Shown here: positions 46,946 through 58,683 of the stretch, in pieces
Numbering within the stretch: position 1 is the first letter of the stretch
How the letters are laid out: each line of letters opens with the position of its first letter
Assembly (NCBI GenBank): GCA_037178625.1
Contig: CM074129.1
Coordinates: 62,001-126,000 of the forward strand
Source: Skeletonema tropicum
Lineage: Eukaryota > Bacillariophyta > Thalassiosirophyceae > Thalassiosirales > Thalassiosiraceae
Length of the DNA: 64,000 nucleotides
Direction: 5' to 3'
Notes under the pieces: model-generated
The model's database searches: none
What the model saw: only the letters and a program-made list of their open reading frames with translations
Told to the model about the DNA's origin: nothing
Made by a program: the position numbers and the translations under genes

Positions 46946-47166
46946 GACACCATTTTTCACCGTGCTTCCAGCTTCCACGCATACTTACGTCTTTGCTCAT
47001 GAATCTTCCTCTCTGCTCGCTAAGTAATGTATCACATTGACAATGCGGAGGAACCAAGCAGCAAGCAGTCAGCAGCACGTACCATACACCAGACTACACA
47101 TAGACATAGCAATCGATTCTCTACACGACGGCATTCTTTCGCAGCGCCACCTCAAATAATAACAAT

Positions 47167-50100
47167 ATGAATATCATGCAGCCATCAACCATCAAGAGAC
47201 ATCCTACTTCTATTCACCTCAATCATCTCAAGTCACTTTTGTCCCTACTGTCCATCACTCTCATCATCTCCCGTCCTCTCTTATGGACCTCGGCGTCGGC
47301 CCAACCACCTCCAGAACATGACGCGCCAGAAATTAATAATAATGATGCTGCTGCAATAACGAACAGTGACGAACATGCTGAACAGCGCACATCATCATCC
47401 TCCTCATCCTCCACCACCAGCGATGATAAACCAAAAAGCACGGACAGGAAACCGAAACCGAAACGAATCACTTTACTAGGCCTCGATGATATACTTCAAT
47501 TGGAGCGTAGTGGAATTGTCGGCTTGGGTTCTCACAATGTCGACGATAATAATATCAATACAGCGAAAGCGAAGGACAAGCGAAGGGACAGATTGAACTA
47601 TCAAGAGCTGCACAATAACGACATGATTGAAGATGGATTTTACGATCCGTTCGCTGCCGATCCGTCATGCTTGAGTGACGACCAACAAAATGAAGAAGGA
47701 GAAGAGACGAAGGAGAATGTGATTGGAGTGAATTGTTGGCAGCCTCCGGAGAGTACCATGGAGACGGAATATATTCAAGTTTGGGAAGAGGATGAGGAGG
47801 AGGAGGAAGATGGTGAAGAAACTGATGATGAACGTAGTAGAGAAAATCAGAGACAACAAGATGAAGCGAGTGCGGCTGCTGGATTGGAAACTTTGGCGTG
47901 GGGATATGGTGGTGATGATCCGGATGATTCGTTACTGATAGATGATGAAGAGGAGGAGGAGGAAGACGATGGAGAAGAAGATTATGCTGATGCTGATAAA
48001 GACGCTGACGATCAGCGTGATGATGTGGAGCAGCAGCCAGAGAATGTTGTAGATGGCAGCGATGGCAATCAAGAATGTACAGCAGCAACTGATGATTTTG
48101 GTGATAATGAATATGACGAAGTTGTAGACAGCGGTGCATCACCATCAACTGATGCAGACGCAGATACAGAAGTGGCAACAGACAAAGACAAACCATCTAC
48201 TGCTGCTGCCTCGTCCAAAAAGAAGCCGAAGAAGAAAAAGAAGGACAAAAAGTCCAAAACTATTCTAGTCGATAAACACTGGGGAACAGATGAAGACATT
48301 TTGAAAATGAGAGATCGATTACGTGGTAGTACCAACACCAATACCAACAACAGCAACAATGGTGGCAACAAGAAGAACAAAAACAACAATCAAAGACCAC
48401 CAGTCTTTCTCCTTCCAGGACTAGCATCGACACGTCTCGTATCATGGAAGCACAAACCATGTCCACAATCTCCACTCTTATCCGACATTAAAATGTTGGA
48501 TCACGTTTGGCTCAATATGAATCTATTGATACAAATGGCCACGATTGATGTGAGGTGTTGGAGTGAGTGTATGACATTGGGACGATATCAGAGTGATTAT
48601 GATGAGGAAGCATGGAGTGGTGAGCATGGGGGTAATAGTAATTCGACACTTGATGTTGCAGAGAGTGACAATGACAAACAACAACAACAAGATGACGGGG
48701 TAGAAACAACAACAACAACAACCACCACCACAAGGATGCACGGATGCAAACTCCGTCCCGATGAAGGACTCGATTCCATCTCATCATTGGCTCCTGGATC
48801 CATCTCTTCCAATCTACTCGTGGGTGGTACCAATACCGTGTATGCATGGTTGATCCAATGGCTGGCGGACAATTTGGGATATGATGTTACGAGTATTGTT
48901 GCATTGCCGTATGATTGGAGGTTGAGTCCGGATAAGATGCAGTCACGGGATGGATTTTTAACGTTGATGAGGAAGAAGATTGAGGCGGCTGTGGAGAGTA
49001 ATGGCATGCCTGGGATTATGGTGGCTCATTCGGTGAGTGTTCTTGATGATGTTTGCAACAATGTGAAAATTATTGTAGCGCGTTCCTCACGAACTTAACA
49101 ATGCATTTCAATTCTCATTCATTAGATGGGCAATTCCGTCTTTCGTTACTTCCTCGAATGGCTACGAGTTCAGATGCAAAACGAGGCATATGCACGCTAT
49201 GCACAACAAGCGGAACACGCCATCGCTACTGCAGCAGTGTCCTCGCATCATCGGGGACCATTCTGGAGAGGTCGAGCGTTATATCGCAACATTGTCGGTG
49301 GTAAAGAAAATAATACTGCTGCAGATGAAGATGAAATTTTTGTAGATTTCACTCGCGCAGCTGAGCCTAATGCTGCAGATAAGTCCAAATCAACTCGAAA
49401 CAACAAGGAGAGCAGGGTGGAGAAGGATGAGGATGAAACAAACTCTGTGGGCTCGGCGAAAAAGTATCCCAAACTCTGGGAGCTTGCCAAGATGGAGGGT
49501 GATAGCCAGTGGATCGACTGGCTTGGAAAGCACGTTTGGACATATGTAGGTCTCGCTGCACCATTGCTGGGGGCTCCGGGGGTGTTGAGGAGTGTGCTAA
49601 GCGGAGAAAATATGGGGTTACCCTTTACACATGAAGAAGCTCGTCTCTTAGAATTGTCGTTTGGGTCAACATCAACTGTAAATCCAATTCCAACAAAGTT
49701 GGGTTTTTGCGATGATCCCAATGGTGGAGAAGACTCGCGGAGGTTTAGAAGAAACAATTCTAAACGCAGCAAGGAGCAGAATCGAAACCTCGCGTGTCTA
49801 GATGAACTCGTGAGCGATATCGAGGCGAGGGCTAATGCGACCTACAACCCGTGGCAAGATTATCCAGCATTGCGATTGTTACTGAAGGACAGAGTTGATT
49901 ACGATTCTGCGTTCCCCATGATCCGAGTAGAAAGAGAATTTTGCGATGAAAACGAGAAGTCCCCGTGTGCCAATCAAACTGCAATAGATTTTTCTGCCCA
50001 AGACGTTATGAACGGTAACATCTTTGACCAATTCAGTAACATTTGGAAAGAGGAAAAAGACCCATTAGGAGTAAAGCTGGAACAGTTGCAAGATTCTTGG

Positions 50101-50919
50101 TGGAAGGGCAACGTTCCAAATATGCTAGAATCAACGCCGGAGAGACCCCACATCAAACATGTCGTCATGGCATATGGAACAGACGTGCCCACCGAAGCTG
50201 GATACATCTACAAAAAGATTGACCGAAAGCCTAATCCAAGCAACAACAACACAAAGTCTCCAGAAAGAGAGAAGGCATTTGATGGGGTGCCAGAAATGTA
50301 CAAAGTGATATGGGAGGAAAAGCATGGACGTATTATTGAAGAGTCTATGCCAGAACCTTCGACCTTTACTGAATCTATCCTCTTTAAGAAGAAACAAACA
50401 CGGAGACCATTCAACAGTGGCGACTCATCGCTTTGGCTTCATCACAGCGGGGATGGAACTATATCATATCTGAGCCTTATGTGGGCCCACACGTGGCTGC
50501 TGCATGCCACAAGAGCAATGCGTAGTACCAACCATACTATGCCCATGTTGGAAGGAGAACGAATTAGCAATCCACATAACGCATTGGATTCAATCAAAGT
50601 GAGTCATAGACCCAAAGGTGGAAACGATTGGATAGAAGGGTACGGTGCAGATCCTCGAGTCGATGAAAACTACGACTATTCATCACGCTCCAACATTGGA
50701 GATACAGGGACATCCCATCCTCACGGGACAAAGTACAAACCCAAAATGGTAAGATTTCAGTCTGAAGGAAAGAGCCGCTCGACAGGGATGGAGTATACGA
50801 CAACTGTCATCGAGGCAATAGGAGTAGAACACAAGGAAACTACACGAAATTACGATATTCTCGCCGCTGCCTTTACGGATGTGTTGAAGAATCTGAATGA
50901 AGACTATTGGTATAATTGA
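47167..50919 (+). CDS. LCAT-family acyltransferase, PSAT/PDAT-like (two exons, 1219 aa)
   Basis: Members of this family move a fatty acyl chain from a phospholipid to a sterol (PSAT) or diacylglycerol (PDAT). Exons are 47167-49032 and 49126-50919, joined by a 93-bp GT-AG intron. A hydrophobic N-terminal segment (about residues 20-45, LSLLSITLIISRPLLW) suggests ER entry or anchoring. Residues about 55-410 are a long acidic, disordered insert. The fold starts at PPVFLLPGLAST (411), with the lid region DHVWLNMN, then YDWRLSP and the nucleophile motif AHSMG. Its Ser622 is the last codon of exon 1. Asp1065 (HSGDGTISY) and His1191 (VEHKET) complete the likely triad. WLGKHVWTYVGLAAPLLGAP and NMGLPFTHEEARLLE resemble plant PSAT more than PDAT. 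The length is about twice normal. Reading exon 1 alone would remove the active site. Confidence 0.88.
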
Positions 50920-51130
50920 AGGAGAATGTGATAGTTTAAGCAAGCGGTCGGTATAATTAGAGGAGAATGTGATAATTTAAGACATAGAAGACGGCCTCTA
51001 ACTTCAACCTCTCACATACTTTTGACTTGTGTTCTTGTACACCCAAAAATATCAATTGTGTCATCAGTGATTTGGTACGCAAATAAGAAGCACTCAACTT
51101 TGGAATAATACATCCGTGCGCTTTCAAATA

Positions 51131-51751
51131 TTATTCTTGGGTGTTATCATAGATACCAAAAGCTAGCAGAGAAATCCATAGCCCAAATATGGCGATGCAG
51201 AGAGTAAATAGCATCTGAAATCCATTGCAGTATTGTGCATCTGGGCGACGAGCTTTGATACCGATCTTCTGTTGTGTTTCCTTCACCCCTTTGAAGCATT
51301 TATCAAAAATCTCTTTGTGACGAAGGAGCTTGCAGAACCATTCTACAGTGATAAGTAGCCCAAATGCGCTGGTGATAACAACGAGCACAAAGTTCCGCGT
51401 GTTGGATGCAACAAACGCAAGCAAACCGGCGCTGAGAGCAAGGATGATTCCCGAATGCATCTCAACAATCGTGTCGATACTGTGCAGTTCTCGGAGATAC
51501 GCGTCATGTGCAATCTTCACCTTTTCAGAGGGCCGAATAATGAGATGTCGCTTTCTTATTGCAGGGAACCTATCCGCATGTCCATTTGCAATACCTACTC
51601 CACTTTGACCAACAGCTACTCGCATTCCTCTCTCGACCTCATCGTCGTCAACAGCTACTTCCTTATTACCTCCATTCATTGCGACTTTTGGATCAAAATA
51701 CAGTGTCGATTTTGTCCACGACACAGATACAGAAGAAGAAATAGTTTTCAT
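51131..51751 (-). CDS. Three-pass membrane protein, unknown function, 206 aa
   Basis: The start is MKTISSSVSVSWTK (an in-frame non-ATG codon lies just upstream). The N-terminal half is soluble and charged (EVAVDDDEVERGMRVAVG, then RKRHLIIRPSEKVKIAHDAY). Hydrophobic segments lie at about 100-116 (SGIILALSAGLLAFVA), 120-137 (NFVLVVITSAFGLLITVE) and 178-200 (FQMLFTLCIAIFGLWISLLA), with a short acidic C-terminus. A loop of about 40 basic residues separates segments 2 and 3. I do not recognise the family. It is convergent with the acyltransferase, whose stop lies 212 bp away. A damaged copy at 35520-35960 shows the gene has been duplicated. Confidence 0.72.
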   Translation of the reverse strand: MKTISSSVSVSWTKSTLYFDPKVAMNGGNKEVAVDDDEVERGMRVAVGQSGVGIANGHADRFPAIRKRHLIIRPSEKVKIAHDAYLRELHSIDTIVEMHSGIILALSAGLLAFVASNTRNFVLVVITSAFGLLITVEWFCKLLRHKEIFDKCFKGVKETQQKIGIKARRPDAQYCNGFQMLFTLCIAIFGLWISLLAFGIYDNTQE

Positions 51752-51847
51752 GTACAAAATGCCCGCCGAACTCGCTAGCTCGCGCGCGCTCCCGCCGAAC
51801 CCGAACTTGGTTGTGACATCAACTTATTCATGGAGGTATTCTTTACT

Positions 51848-52031
51848 ATGTAGAGTAGAACATATGTACGTGCTATCTATTGCTCTATGTATTGAGCAAA
51901 AGAACCACGTTGATAGGCTCTTACTTCTTATCAACCCCGACTGATGAAAGGCTGGAAAGACTCCAGAACGTCGGATTCCGGTGGGCCAAACGCAGAGGTC
52001 AAGTTAAGTTGGATGAGAAATATTTACATTG
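51848..52031 (+). repeat. 184-bp direct repeat, left copy
   Basis: It begins atgtagagtagaacatatg and ends gagaaatatttacattg. An apparently identical copy lies at 53657-53840. It contains a short open frame MKGWKDSRTSDSGGPNAEVK. See the insertion between the copies. Confidence 0.9.
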
Positions 52032-53656
52032 CGGAAAACCCACTAATTAGTGGTCAGTTTACGATCTCCTACGACCCCCTTATAATCACTCAAACGTTAT
52101 CAAATTCAGGTGGCACCCTCTTCAATGTCTTGACAATGCGTACACCTATTATATCACGTGTTCCCTGGAGAGGGCCCAACCTATTAACGTTCAAACACAA
52201 GCCTACTGACAAATTTGGCGAACAGCCGACGAGTTTTTTTCGGAAGTTTTGCAACTTCAACTTGGGGGTACGTAGGAATTGATATCAAAAATGTTGCCAC
52301 CCGTAGAACTCACATTTCATCACACCATCACCATGGCGAAAGAGGCCCAGCATACGAGCCGTCGTATCTGCATTTAGTAGATGCTTTTACCCATCAGAAA
52401 GCATACCACAACAGTCACAATATGAGTGGCTAACCAGGTGATCGAAGAAGAGCATCGAGATGGCCTGGATCCTACAACAATCATGCACAAACTTCACCGG
52501 CAACCGGATGATGTCCCAACCACCATGCAAAGTTATTTGCAGTCGACATACGACGGTATTCTACTCGAAAACAACGATCCCTACCCAAAGCGGCCAACCT
52601 ATCTACAGATGGGGACATGGAAAGCGGCCCATCTACCCAAGAGAGTTCGTTTTGGTTAGCATCTCACATGAATTGAAGCGACGGGGATGCGATGATGACG
52701 ATTTATCGACACAAATATAATGGCAATATTCAATAATTATTCGACAAATCAACCGCTTTAAATGGAATAAAAACAAAGACAGCATCATATGATATTAATT
52801 ATAGGAATATTGTTGGTGGAATGGTCCAAATTAATGACAGGGCGGCTGCAGGTGATGCCAGGTTGTGGTGTAGCGCATTTTTTCCAAAAAAAAATTGGCA
52901 TCCATCAGCACCAAATCACCACTCTATGATGTATGTTTGGCCAATAAGTAATGCAAATCCGATGGTGATCTCTTGCACAGCGACCACAACGACATTAATG
53001 TACACGACGATATCCTTTGATTGGCTGTTATCTCCGCTAAACCTGCGCCTACACCTCATTTCAGCAGAATTTGCGCTAATTTGCGCCCTTCTCGTGTCAA
53101 GATATCGCATACTAGAGTTGAGAATTCTCCACCCCAACGTGATTTTCGTCGTCAATCAGCCAAGTAAATGTTAGAACAACATCATATGCAGTGCAGGAAA
53201 GCTTCCTGCTCTCCTATTCGCCCCAACAGGCGAGCTAGACGGTCAAGCCCGTGCTTGAATTCAAGCCAGATTTTACAAAATGTCGGCAGAAGGTTGGCAC
53301 ACAGTACATCAAGGATAGGCGTGCCACATGCCGCATAGAGGTCAAAACCTACTCCACATATCATAAGAAGGTTCCCATGTGCACTGTTTGTTGGGGGAAG
53401 CATAAACAATTACACAACAACACATAATTCTCGACCACTAATTAGTGGTCACTAAAATAGCGATTTTATGGTGTGTGTTTAGCTATCTCTGCTTCTATTA
53501 GGACGTTTTTATTCCGGATTTTTAGGTTTGAACTCTGTTATAGAGGTCTTTGGTGGTATGTTCCTTGATTGGGAGGTATTGGGAGGTGTTAGAATGTCCT
53601 CTAACTACCGCCTACGTATGACCACTAATTAGTGGTTTTGGCCAGGAGGGAACCCA
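52032..53656. mobile_element. 1.6-kb insertion between 184-bp direct repeats, with CACTAATTAGTGG near both ends
   Basis: The palindrome CCACTAATTAGTGG sits at the left end (52041-52054), at 53431-53450 and near the right end (53619-53634). As inverted ends the sequence reads aaaacc(a)cactaattagtggtca. The flanking 184-bp repeats also start TG and include TTTACA at the end, so an LTR/TRIM reading is possible. Internal frames (52426-52659, HRQPDDVPTTMQSYLQS; 53182-53409 minus) are short and unrecognised. The class is undecided. Confidence 0.5.
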
Positions 53657-53840
53657 ATGTAGAGTAGAACATATGTACGTGCTATCTATTGCTCTATGTA
53701 TTGAGCAAAAGAACCACGTTGATAGGCTCTTACTTCTTATCAACCCCGACTGATGAAAGGCTGGAAAGACTCCAGAACGTCGGATTCCGGTGGGCCAAAC
53801 GCAGAGGTCAAGTTAAGTTGGATGAGAAATATTTACATTG
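53657..53840 (+). repeat. 184-bp direct repeat, right copy
   Basis: It has the same length and apparently the same sequence as 51848-52031. Beyond it, 53841-54290 (atgctgataatgcag onward) holds no recognisable gene. Confidence 0.9.
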
Positions 53841-54869
53841 ATGCTGATAATGCAGATCGGCATGATTCCAGAGAAGCAACTCTCTTAAATGGCTCATGTC
53901 TCTATTCTTTTTTCTCCTACCGTCCTGCACGCAGGACGAGCTCCTTCAATATATGGCCAAATTTGGCAATTGTCATGTCCCCACTAAGTTTAAAGAAAAA
54001 CTGCTCTTGGATGAGGGATCACAAGACAACGTGCCGAATAAAAAAAGTATTGTGAAGGAGGGAAGTCTTCTATGACTGCTGAAAAGATCCGTAAGCTGGA
54101 TAGCATAGGATTTGCTTCGTTCACGGCCCTCTCTAAAGAGAGAAACTAGAGCGTTGCGTTGCATCTTAGTATGGGACACTTAGCAGCTCGACCGCTTCCC
54201 GACCTTGAGACAAACAACTCCTTGTCCGTCCAAGTATGCAAGCGAATTACAGATATCTCAAGACAGAGTGTTCTCTTACAGCATGCGTGATATGAGTGGT
54301 CTTTCCATGATGTTTAACAATGATTATGATCTCTACCATACTAAGTATAACTTACCTCCCACATGTACGTTAAAGCTTTACATTAATTCGTTACTTTGTC
54401 TTAGAAGTATGCAGCTCTCCATAATATATATAGCTGTGCGGTCGAATTAATTGGATGTTTTGCGGTATTACCTGGGTACCAGAGCATTTGTGGTATCTGT
54501 TGCTTGGGGGTATCTTGGGCAGGCAGCGGGCTTGAACCTTGAACCCCTTTTTGTGGAGAGAGAAGACGTTAATCCCATCTAATCTCTGCCCTGATCTCTG
54601 CAACCTGATGATGAGGATCAAGGACAACGAGGGCCATTCACTGTTAGGGTGAGGGCATCTGAGAGAAGGGATGGAGAGAGGAAGAAGGGTTATATGGAGC
54701 TGATGTCAATGTCAAGCGGGGACGCAGCAGGATGCACAAAGTAAGCTGAGAAGGGGGGCACGACGAGCCTGGCCTGCCCCTGTGGCGTCCATCAACTTCA
54801 AAGCAGTGCAGCTGATCTAGCGATTCATCGTAATATGGAGTCAGCTCACAGTGGACGAGCCTTCTTCTG

Positions 54870-55017
54870 CTTTGGTGAAAGAAAGAGCTGTATATCTTTC
54901 GAATATCATAAATAATACTGATTTGTTCTTGGAAAATTATAGACGTTGAAGAACTATGGTACTCATTCGGAAATTGGGACGAAGGGGTTGATTTCGATAC
55001 TGATGCAATGATGTTTT
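54870..55017 (+). pseudogene. Relic of the 'ERKSCISFE' family C-terminus
   Basis: The plus strand reads ERKSCISFEYHK, then stops, then a degenerate acidic tail. It parallels the minus strand at 10-180 (cagctctttctttctatc and its complement, 'ttcttggaaaattat', 'gatttcgatactgatgcaat'). This is a fourth family trace in the window and is clearly inactive. Confidence 0.6.
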
Positions 55018-55209
55018 GACACAAGTTATGTTCATGTGGCTTCAACAAACTAAGTACGAAGTTTGTAGGTTTCATACTTCTTACATTATCACACTCTATT
55101 TATTTTGCTATCAAATCAAGGGTCAAGGGACTTACATATCAAAGCCTAACCTACTTATCCTTTTCCATGACGAACACGATTAATCTCGCTAGAGTTCTCG
55201 TCATATTCA

Positions 55210-57363
55210 TCAACTCTTCCCCCTCGACTTTTGACGAGACGACGAAGGAGCTCGTTTCAGCCCCAGCTGCTGCTCATAATACCGATCTAAAGTACGAATC
55301 CAAGGATGCTTCAATGCCTCCTCCGCCGTTAACCTCTCCCTTGGATCCTCCCGCAACAAGCACTTGATAAAGTCCTTGGCCTCAGGACTGACATGTCCCC
55401 ATGCCCGAGATGGGAATTGGAAGGAGGCTTGCATGATTGCCTCAAAGACATCGAGATCGGTATTCCCATTGAAAGGTGGGTAGCCACATAGCAAGATGTA
55501 GGCGACAATACCCGTAGACCAAACATCACAAGCTTGATCATACTTGCCCTTGAGAAGTTCCGGTGACATGTAATACACTGTCCCCACCGGATTGGACATG
55601 TACGCATCCCCCTTCTTATGCTTCCTCGACAAACCAAAGTCAATCAATTTGACTCTCAAATCCTCCTCATCCTCCGTTACAAACAGTATATTCTCCGGCT
55701 TGATATCACGATGCACAATCCCATTCCGATGAAGGTACGCCACCGCCTCGAGAAGAGACTTGACAATCAACCCCGCGGCAATTTCATCAAAGCACCCCTC
55801 ATCGGTCGTATAATCAATAATCCGATCAAACAACTCACCCCCGACATACTTCTCGGTAACAATGTGAACAAACTCCACATCTTCATAGACATCGATCATC
55901 TTCATGACGCCTCGGTGATTAATCTTGGAGAGCAGGTAGACTTCTCGCTTGAGTTGGTCGAGTCTTCCAGTCTTGAGTTTTTCAATGGATTTGACGGCGT
56001 AGAATTGCTTGGTTTTGCGGTGCATGCATTCACGGACACAGCTGCTGTGGCCTTTGCCTAGGAATGTGGAGAAGATGCAGTAGTCGGTGAGGATGTTGGA
56101 ATGATGACCGGTGACGGGGCATACGTCTTTCATGTCGTTGGAGGAATGTTGACGTCTAGAAGAAGATGATGGCGCTTGAACTTTTCGGTGAGGGTGACCC
56201 CCGCCATCATCATCATCATCATCATTATCAACTAAGTCTCGATGATCTTTACTGATTGATCCCTGAGTAGAGAGAGTACGATCTTTACCAACCTCTTGCG
56301 ATCGGTGAAAGTCTTGTGAGCAATTGAAGTCATTCGACATGTTGAGGTCAACTGATTCACTAAAGTCGACGGACATGTCAAAGTCGACACCGCTGAAGAG
56401 ATTGATATCATTACAATCCTGCTCTTCGGTAGAACTGTTCATGCTGTTGCTGTCGTGGCTCTCATTCTCATCATCGGCATGACCTCCACATGCAGGCCAC
56501 TTTGTATCATCAGAGGTCATGTTCTGTCTCTTATCATCATGCCCTCCTACCCATGCTCCCGTTGAAGCATGTGAGGACATCTCATCACTTCCTACATCAT
56601 CAAAATTAGGATCATTCAAAGCAGGCCATTGTTCTGATGTCAGGGAAGAAACCGATAACGTTTCATCTGCTGTCTTGTTGGTGACAAATGAGGCCTTGTG
56701 ACCACTCTGATGCTGCACATCACGTCGTCTTCGCCTGTCCCCCAAAATATTCGCCTGTAATGATTTACGGAGGACATTGTTTTCTACCAGGAGATGTGAA
56801 TTTTGCAGAAGAAGATGAGAGTTGGACTGTTGATCGCCCTTTCTCCACCCCATTGAGAGGATGCTGCTGCGAAGGGATGGTGCAGAGTAGCTGGAGTCGT
56901 CGATGCCGGACCTAGCCGATTCGTCTGGACCAGACTGCCTGTATTGAGCAATCTCGTCGACCAGTGCACTTTTCTCTGCTAAAAGTGCCTCATTTTCCAA
57001 CATACATCTATTCAAACTCGCTTTGAGCTCGTCTATCTCTGCCTGATGGATCGCCAATTGGAGCTTCAACTCGACGATCTCATCGATGTATTCTGCTGTG
57101 ACGTCTCGGTCATCAGTTCCTGCCTTGGTCCCTTCAAGTTGTATGCATGAAACCACACTCGGGATAGGCGAGTGCTCCGTCTCCGGCTCCATGCTCAACT
57201 TGCGATAGCCAGGGTCATGAATCTGAGCGAGGTCACCTAAAAAATGGCCATCAATCTCCGGCCAAGTGACTTCTGAAATAGTTGAGTCATCTTCATTTCC
57301 TCGATTGTCACTGAGAACCACAGGAAGAGTGTTGGCTATATCGTTTCCATTTACGGCCGCCAT
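55210..57363 (-). CDS. CaMK/CDPK-like Ser/Thr protein kinase B, 717 aa
   Basis: Inverted paralogue of kinase A. The start is set at [15 protein letters not shown] (57363) because it matches kinase A's [15 protein letters not shown]. The frame stays open upstream to 57594, adding 77 residues with no counterpart. The N-terminal coiled coil ([20 protein letters not shown]), acidic tracts and whole kinase domain are conserved: [42 protein letters not shown]. The region after SMGWRKG is about 15 residues shorter than in A. The tail is SRQKSRGKS. No EF-hands. Catalytic residues are complete, and changes cluster in the disordered half, which suggests both copies are under selection. Confidence 0.92.
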   Translation of the reverse strand: MAAVNGNDIANTLPVVLSDNRGNEDDSTISEVTWPEIDGHFLGDLAQIHDPGYRKLSMEPETEHSPIPSVVSCIQLEGTKAGTDDRDVTAEYIDEIVELKLQLAIHQAEIDELKASLNRCMLENEALLAEKSALVDEIAQYRQSGPDESARSGIDDSSYSAPSLRSSILSMGWRKGDQQSNSHLLLQNSHLLVENNVLRKSLQANILGDRRRRRDVQHQSGHKASFVTNKTADETLSVSSLTSEQWPALNDPNFDDVGSDEMSSHASTGAWVGGHDDKRQNMTSDDTKWPACGGHADDENESHDSNSMNSSTEEQDCNDINLFSGVDFDMSVDFSESVDLNMSNDFNCSQDFHRSQEVGKDRTLSTQGSISKDHRDLVDNDDDDDDGGGHPHRKVQAPSSSSRRQHSSNDMKDVCPVTGHHSNILTDYCIFSTFLGKGHSSCVRECMHRKTKQFYAVKSIEKLKTGRLDQLKREVYLLSKINHRGVMKMIDVYEDVEFVHIVTEKYVGGELFDRIIDYTTDEGCFDEIAAGLIVKSLLEAVAYLHRNGIVHRDIKPENILFVTEDEEDLRVKLIDFGLSRKHKKGDAYMSNPVGTVYYMSPELLKGKYDQACDVWSTGIVAYILLCGYPPFNGNTDLDVFEAIMQASFQFPSRAWGHVSPEAKDFIKCLLREDPRERLTAEEALKHPWIRTLDRYYEQQLGLKRAPSSSRQKSRGKS

Positions 57364-57599
57364 CGTCATCTCTCGAATGCAAGTAAGATCATGAGCCCTG
57401 GCGAGGCTTCCTCGATACGTAAGTACACAGCCAGCACGATGAAAGAAGATGCGAAGCCTGAGAAGGGGCAGAGGCAGCTTTGAAATCTGCGAATTGAGAA
57501 TGCAGTGCCGAAGGGTGTTCATGATAGCGGGACAGTTAGGGATCACGGGACAGTTTACAATACATAGATGCTGTATCGTAAAAGCGCTATGCAAATTTA

Positions 57600-58160
57600 T
57601 ATAAAAATCATAGCAACTAATCTGAAAGACTTTTTAGAGCTTTTCAAGGATAAAATATGCATTGACATCGCACAAAGTGATTATATCACATTCACGTAGT
57701 GCTTTTTAATATGTACCCTCCAGTTGTTTTCATTAGTTTATCGATAGTACCTACACGAGAATCCACAAAGGTACTCCTAAGTACATACACGAATGCATTT
57801 TTTGAATTCAGAAAGGTTAAGTCTGCGATTGTAGTGCCGAAGGGTGCTTAGGGCCGCGAGACAATATTACAGAATGAGCCTTAACCGGTGACAACTGCAT
57901 GTACCATGTACCTTGCCTTTTAATGACAAGTATCTCCCTCAAATTTTATGACAACAACCGGATGCATCTGAAAGAGGGGCCAAAATGCATTCAAATATTC
58001 GTGTGCATCTCATTTGTTTAGATCTTCACATTTAAACTCTAGTTCGCTAGTCTAATTACATTGCATGTTGCTTGCCTCTAGTCTATCTGTGCCTCCTTTC
58101 AATAAGATACGGATATATTCCGAAAGCCCATGAGTTCCCAATACCGCTGAAGAGATTGTT
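57600..58160. other. No recognisable gene
   Basis: Short frames only. 'gtgccgaagggtg' at 57835 repeats 57509, so the upstream flank of kinase B is partly duplicated. Confidence 0.35.
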
Positions 58161-58169
58161 CGCCAATTG

Positions 58170-58661
58170 ATGGACAAGACAGCCTGTAAGTTAGAGGAAT
58201 CGGCGTTCAAGAGTCTGATGAAGTTTTCTGAGTGCAACACTCTTACTCCTGCAGCTGTTGCTGAGGCTGGTGCGGATGCAAAGAATTCACAAGTTGTTAT
58301 CAGTCTAAACACTGTTGCGTACCAACGAATCGGTAGACTTTGTGGGCAAACCAAGAATAATACTATGAATGCTAATGATGCGCCATCGCCTGACATTAAA
58401 GTTGGGATTATTGGATTAAAGAGTGAGTGGGATGATTTACACCGTATAATGTTCCATGCAGGTGCCGTTGAAAGTCTTCGTAGTCTCTTTGAGCAGCATC
58501 AGGAGCCAGTTCGACCCAGTACAAAAGCAGCGTTAAAGAGACTGACAAGTAATATGCGGCGGAGAAGAAGTCTAGAGGGCGAGAGTACCGAAAGTTCTTA
58601 CCAATCTTGGTTCAGCTCAGCTGCTACAACTCAGACTCGGCCTTTACGTCCTAGGAACTAA
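58170..58661 (+). CDS. Hypothetical protein fragment, 163 aa
   Basis: The frame starts MDKTACKLEESAFKSLMKFS and is open for 163 residues with a natural composition: an Ala-rich helical part (LTPAAVAEAGADAKNSQVV), a globular-looking centre (IKVGIIGLKSEWDDLHRIMF) and a basic C-terminus (RLTSNMRRRRSLEGE, ending RPLRPRN). The ATG at 58170 follows an in-frame TTG. Sequence before it may hold an upstream exon. No family recognised. It converges on the basic open frame at 58684-59139. Confidence 0.45.
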   Translation: MDKTACKLEESAFKSLMKFSECNTLTPAAVAEAGADAKNSQVVISLNTVAYQRIGRLCGQTKNNTMNANDAPSPDIKVGIIGLKSEWDDLHRIMFHAGAVESLRSLFEQHQEPVRPSTKAALKRLTSNMRRRRSLEGESTESSYQSWFSSAATTQTRPLRPRN

Positions 58662-58683
58662 TTCACTATTATATAGATTGCTA

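Larger units (their letters stand above)
54290..57390 (-). repeat. Right arm of the kinase inverted duplication
   Basis: This is the inverse of 42190-44895. It contains kinase B, dispersed repeat copy 3 (54290-54640) and a 380-bp segment (54640-55020) absent from the left arm but related to the inverse of 10-400. Confidence 0.85.

Noticed and set aside
47555..48196. 213-aa minus-strand His/Leu/Pro-rich frame
   Set aside because: It is a shadow of the acidic GAT/GAA-rich region of the acyltransferase.
55618..56061. 147-aa plus-strand frame, also seen opposite kinase A at 43566-44009
   Set aside because: It is kept in both copies only because the kinase coding strand is conserved. It is antisense to the catalytic domain.
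57364..57594. 77-residue N-terminal extension of kinase B
   Set aside because: There is no counterpart in kinase A, whose ATG aligns with 57363. The composition is unlike the rest.
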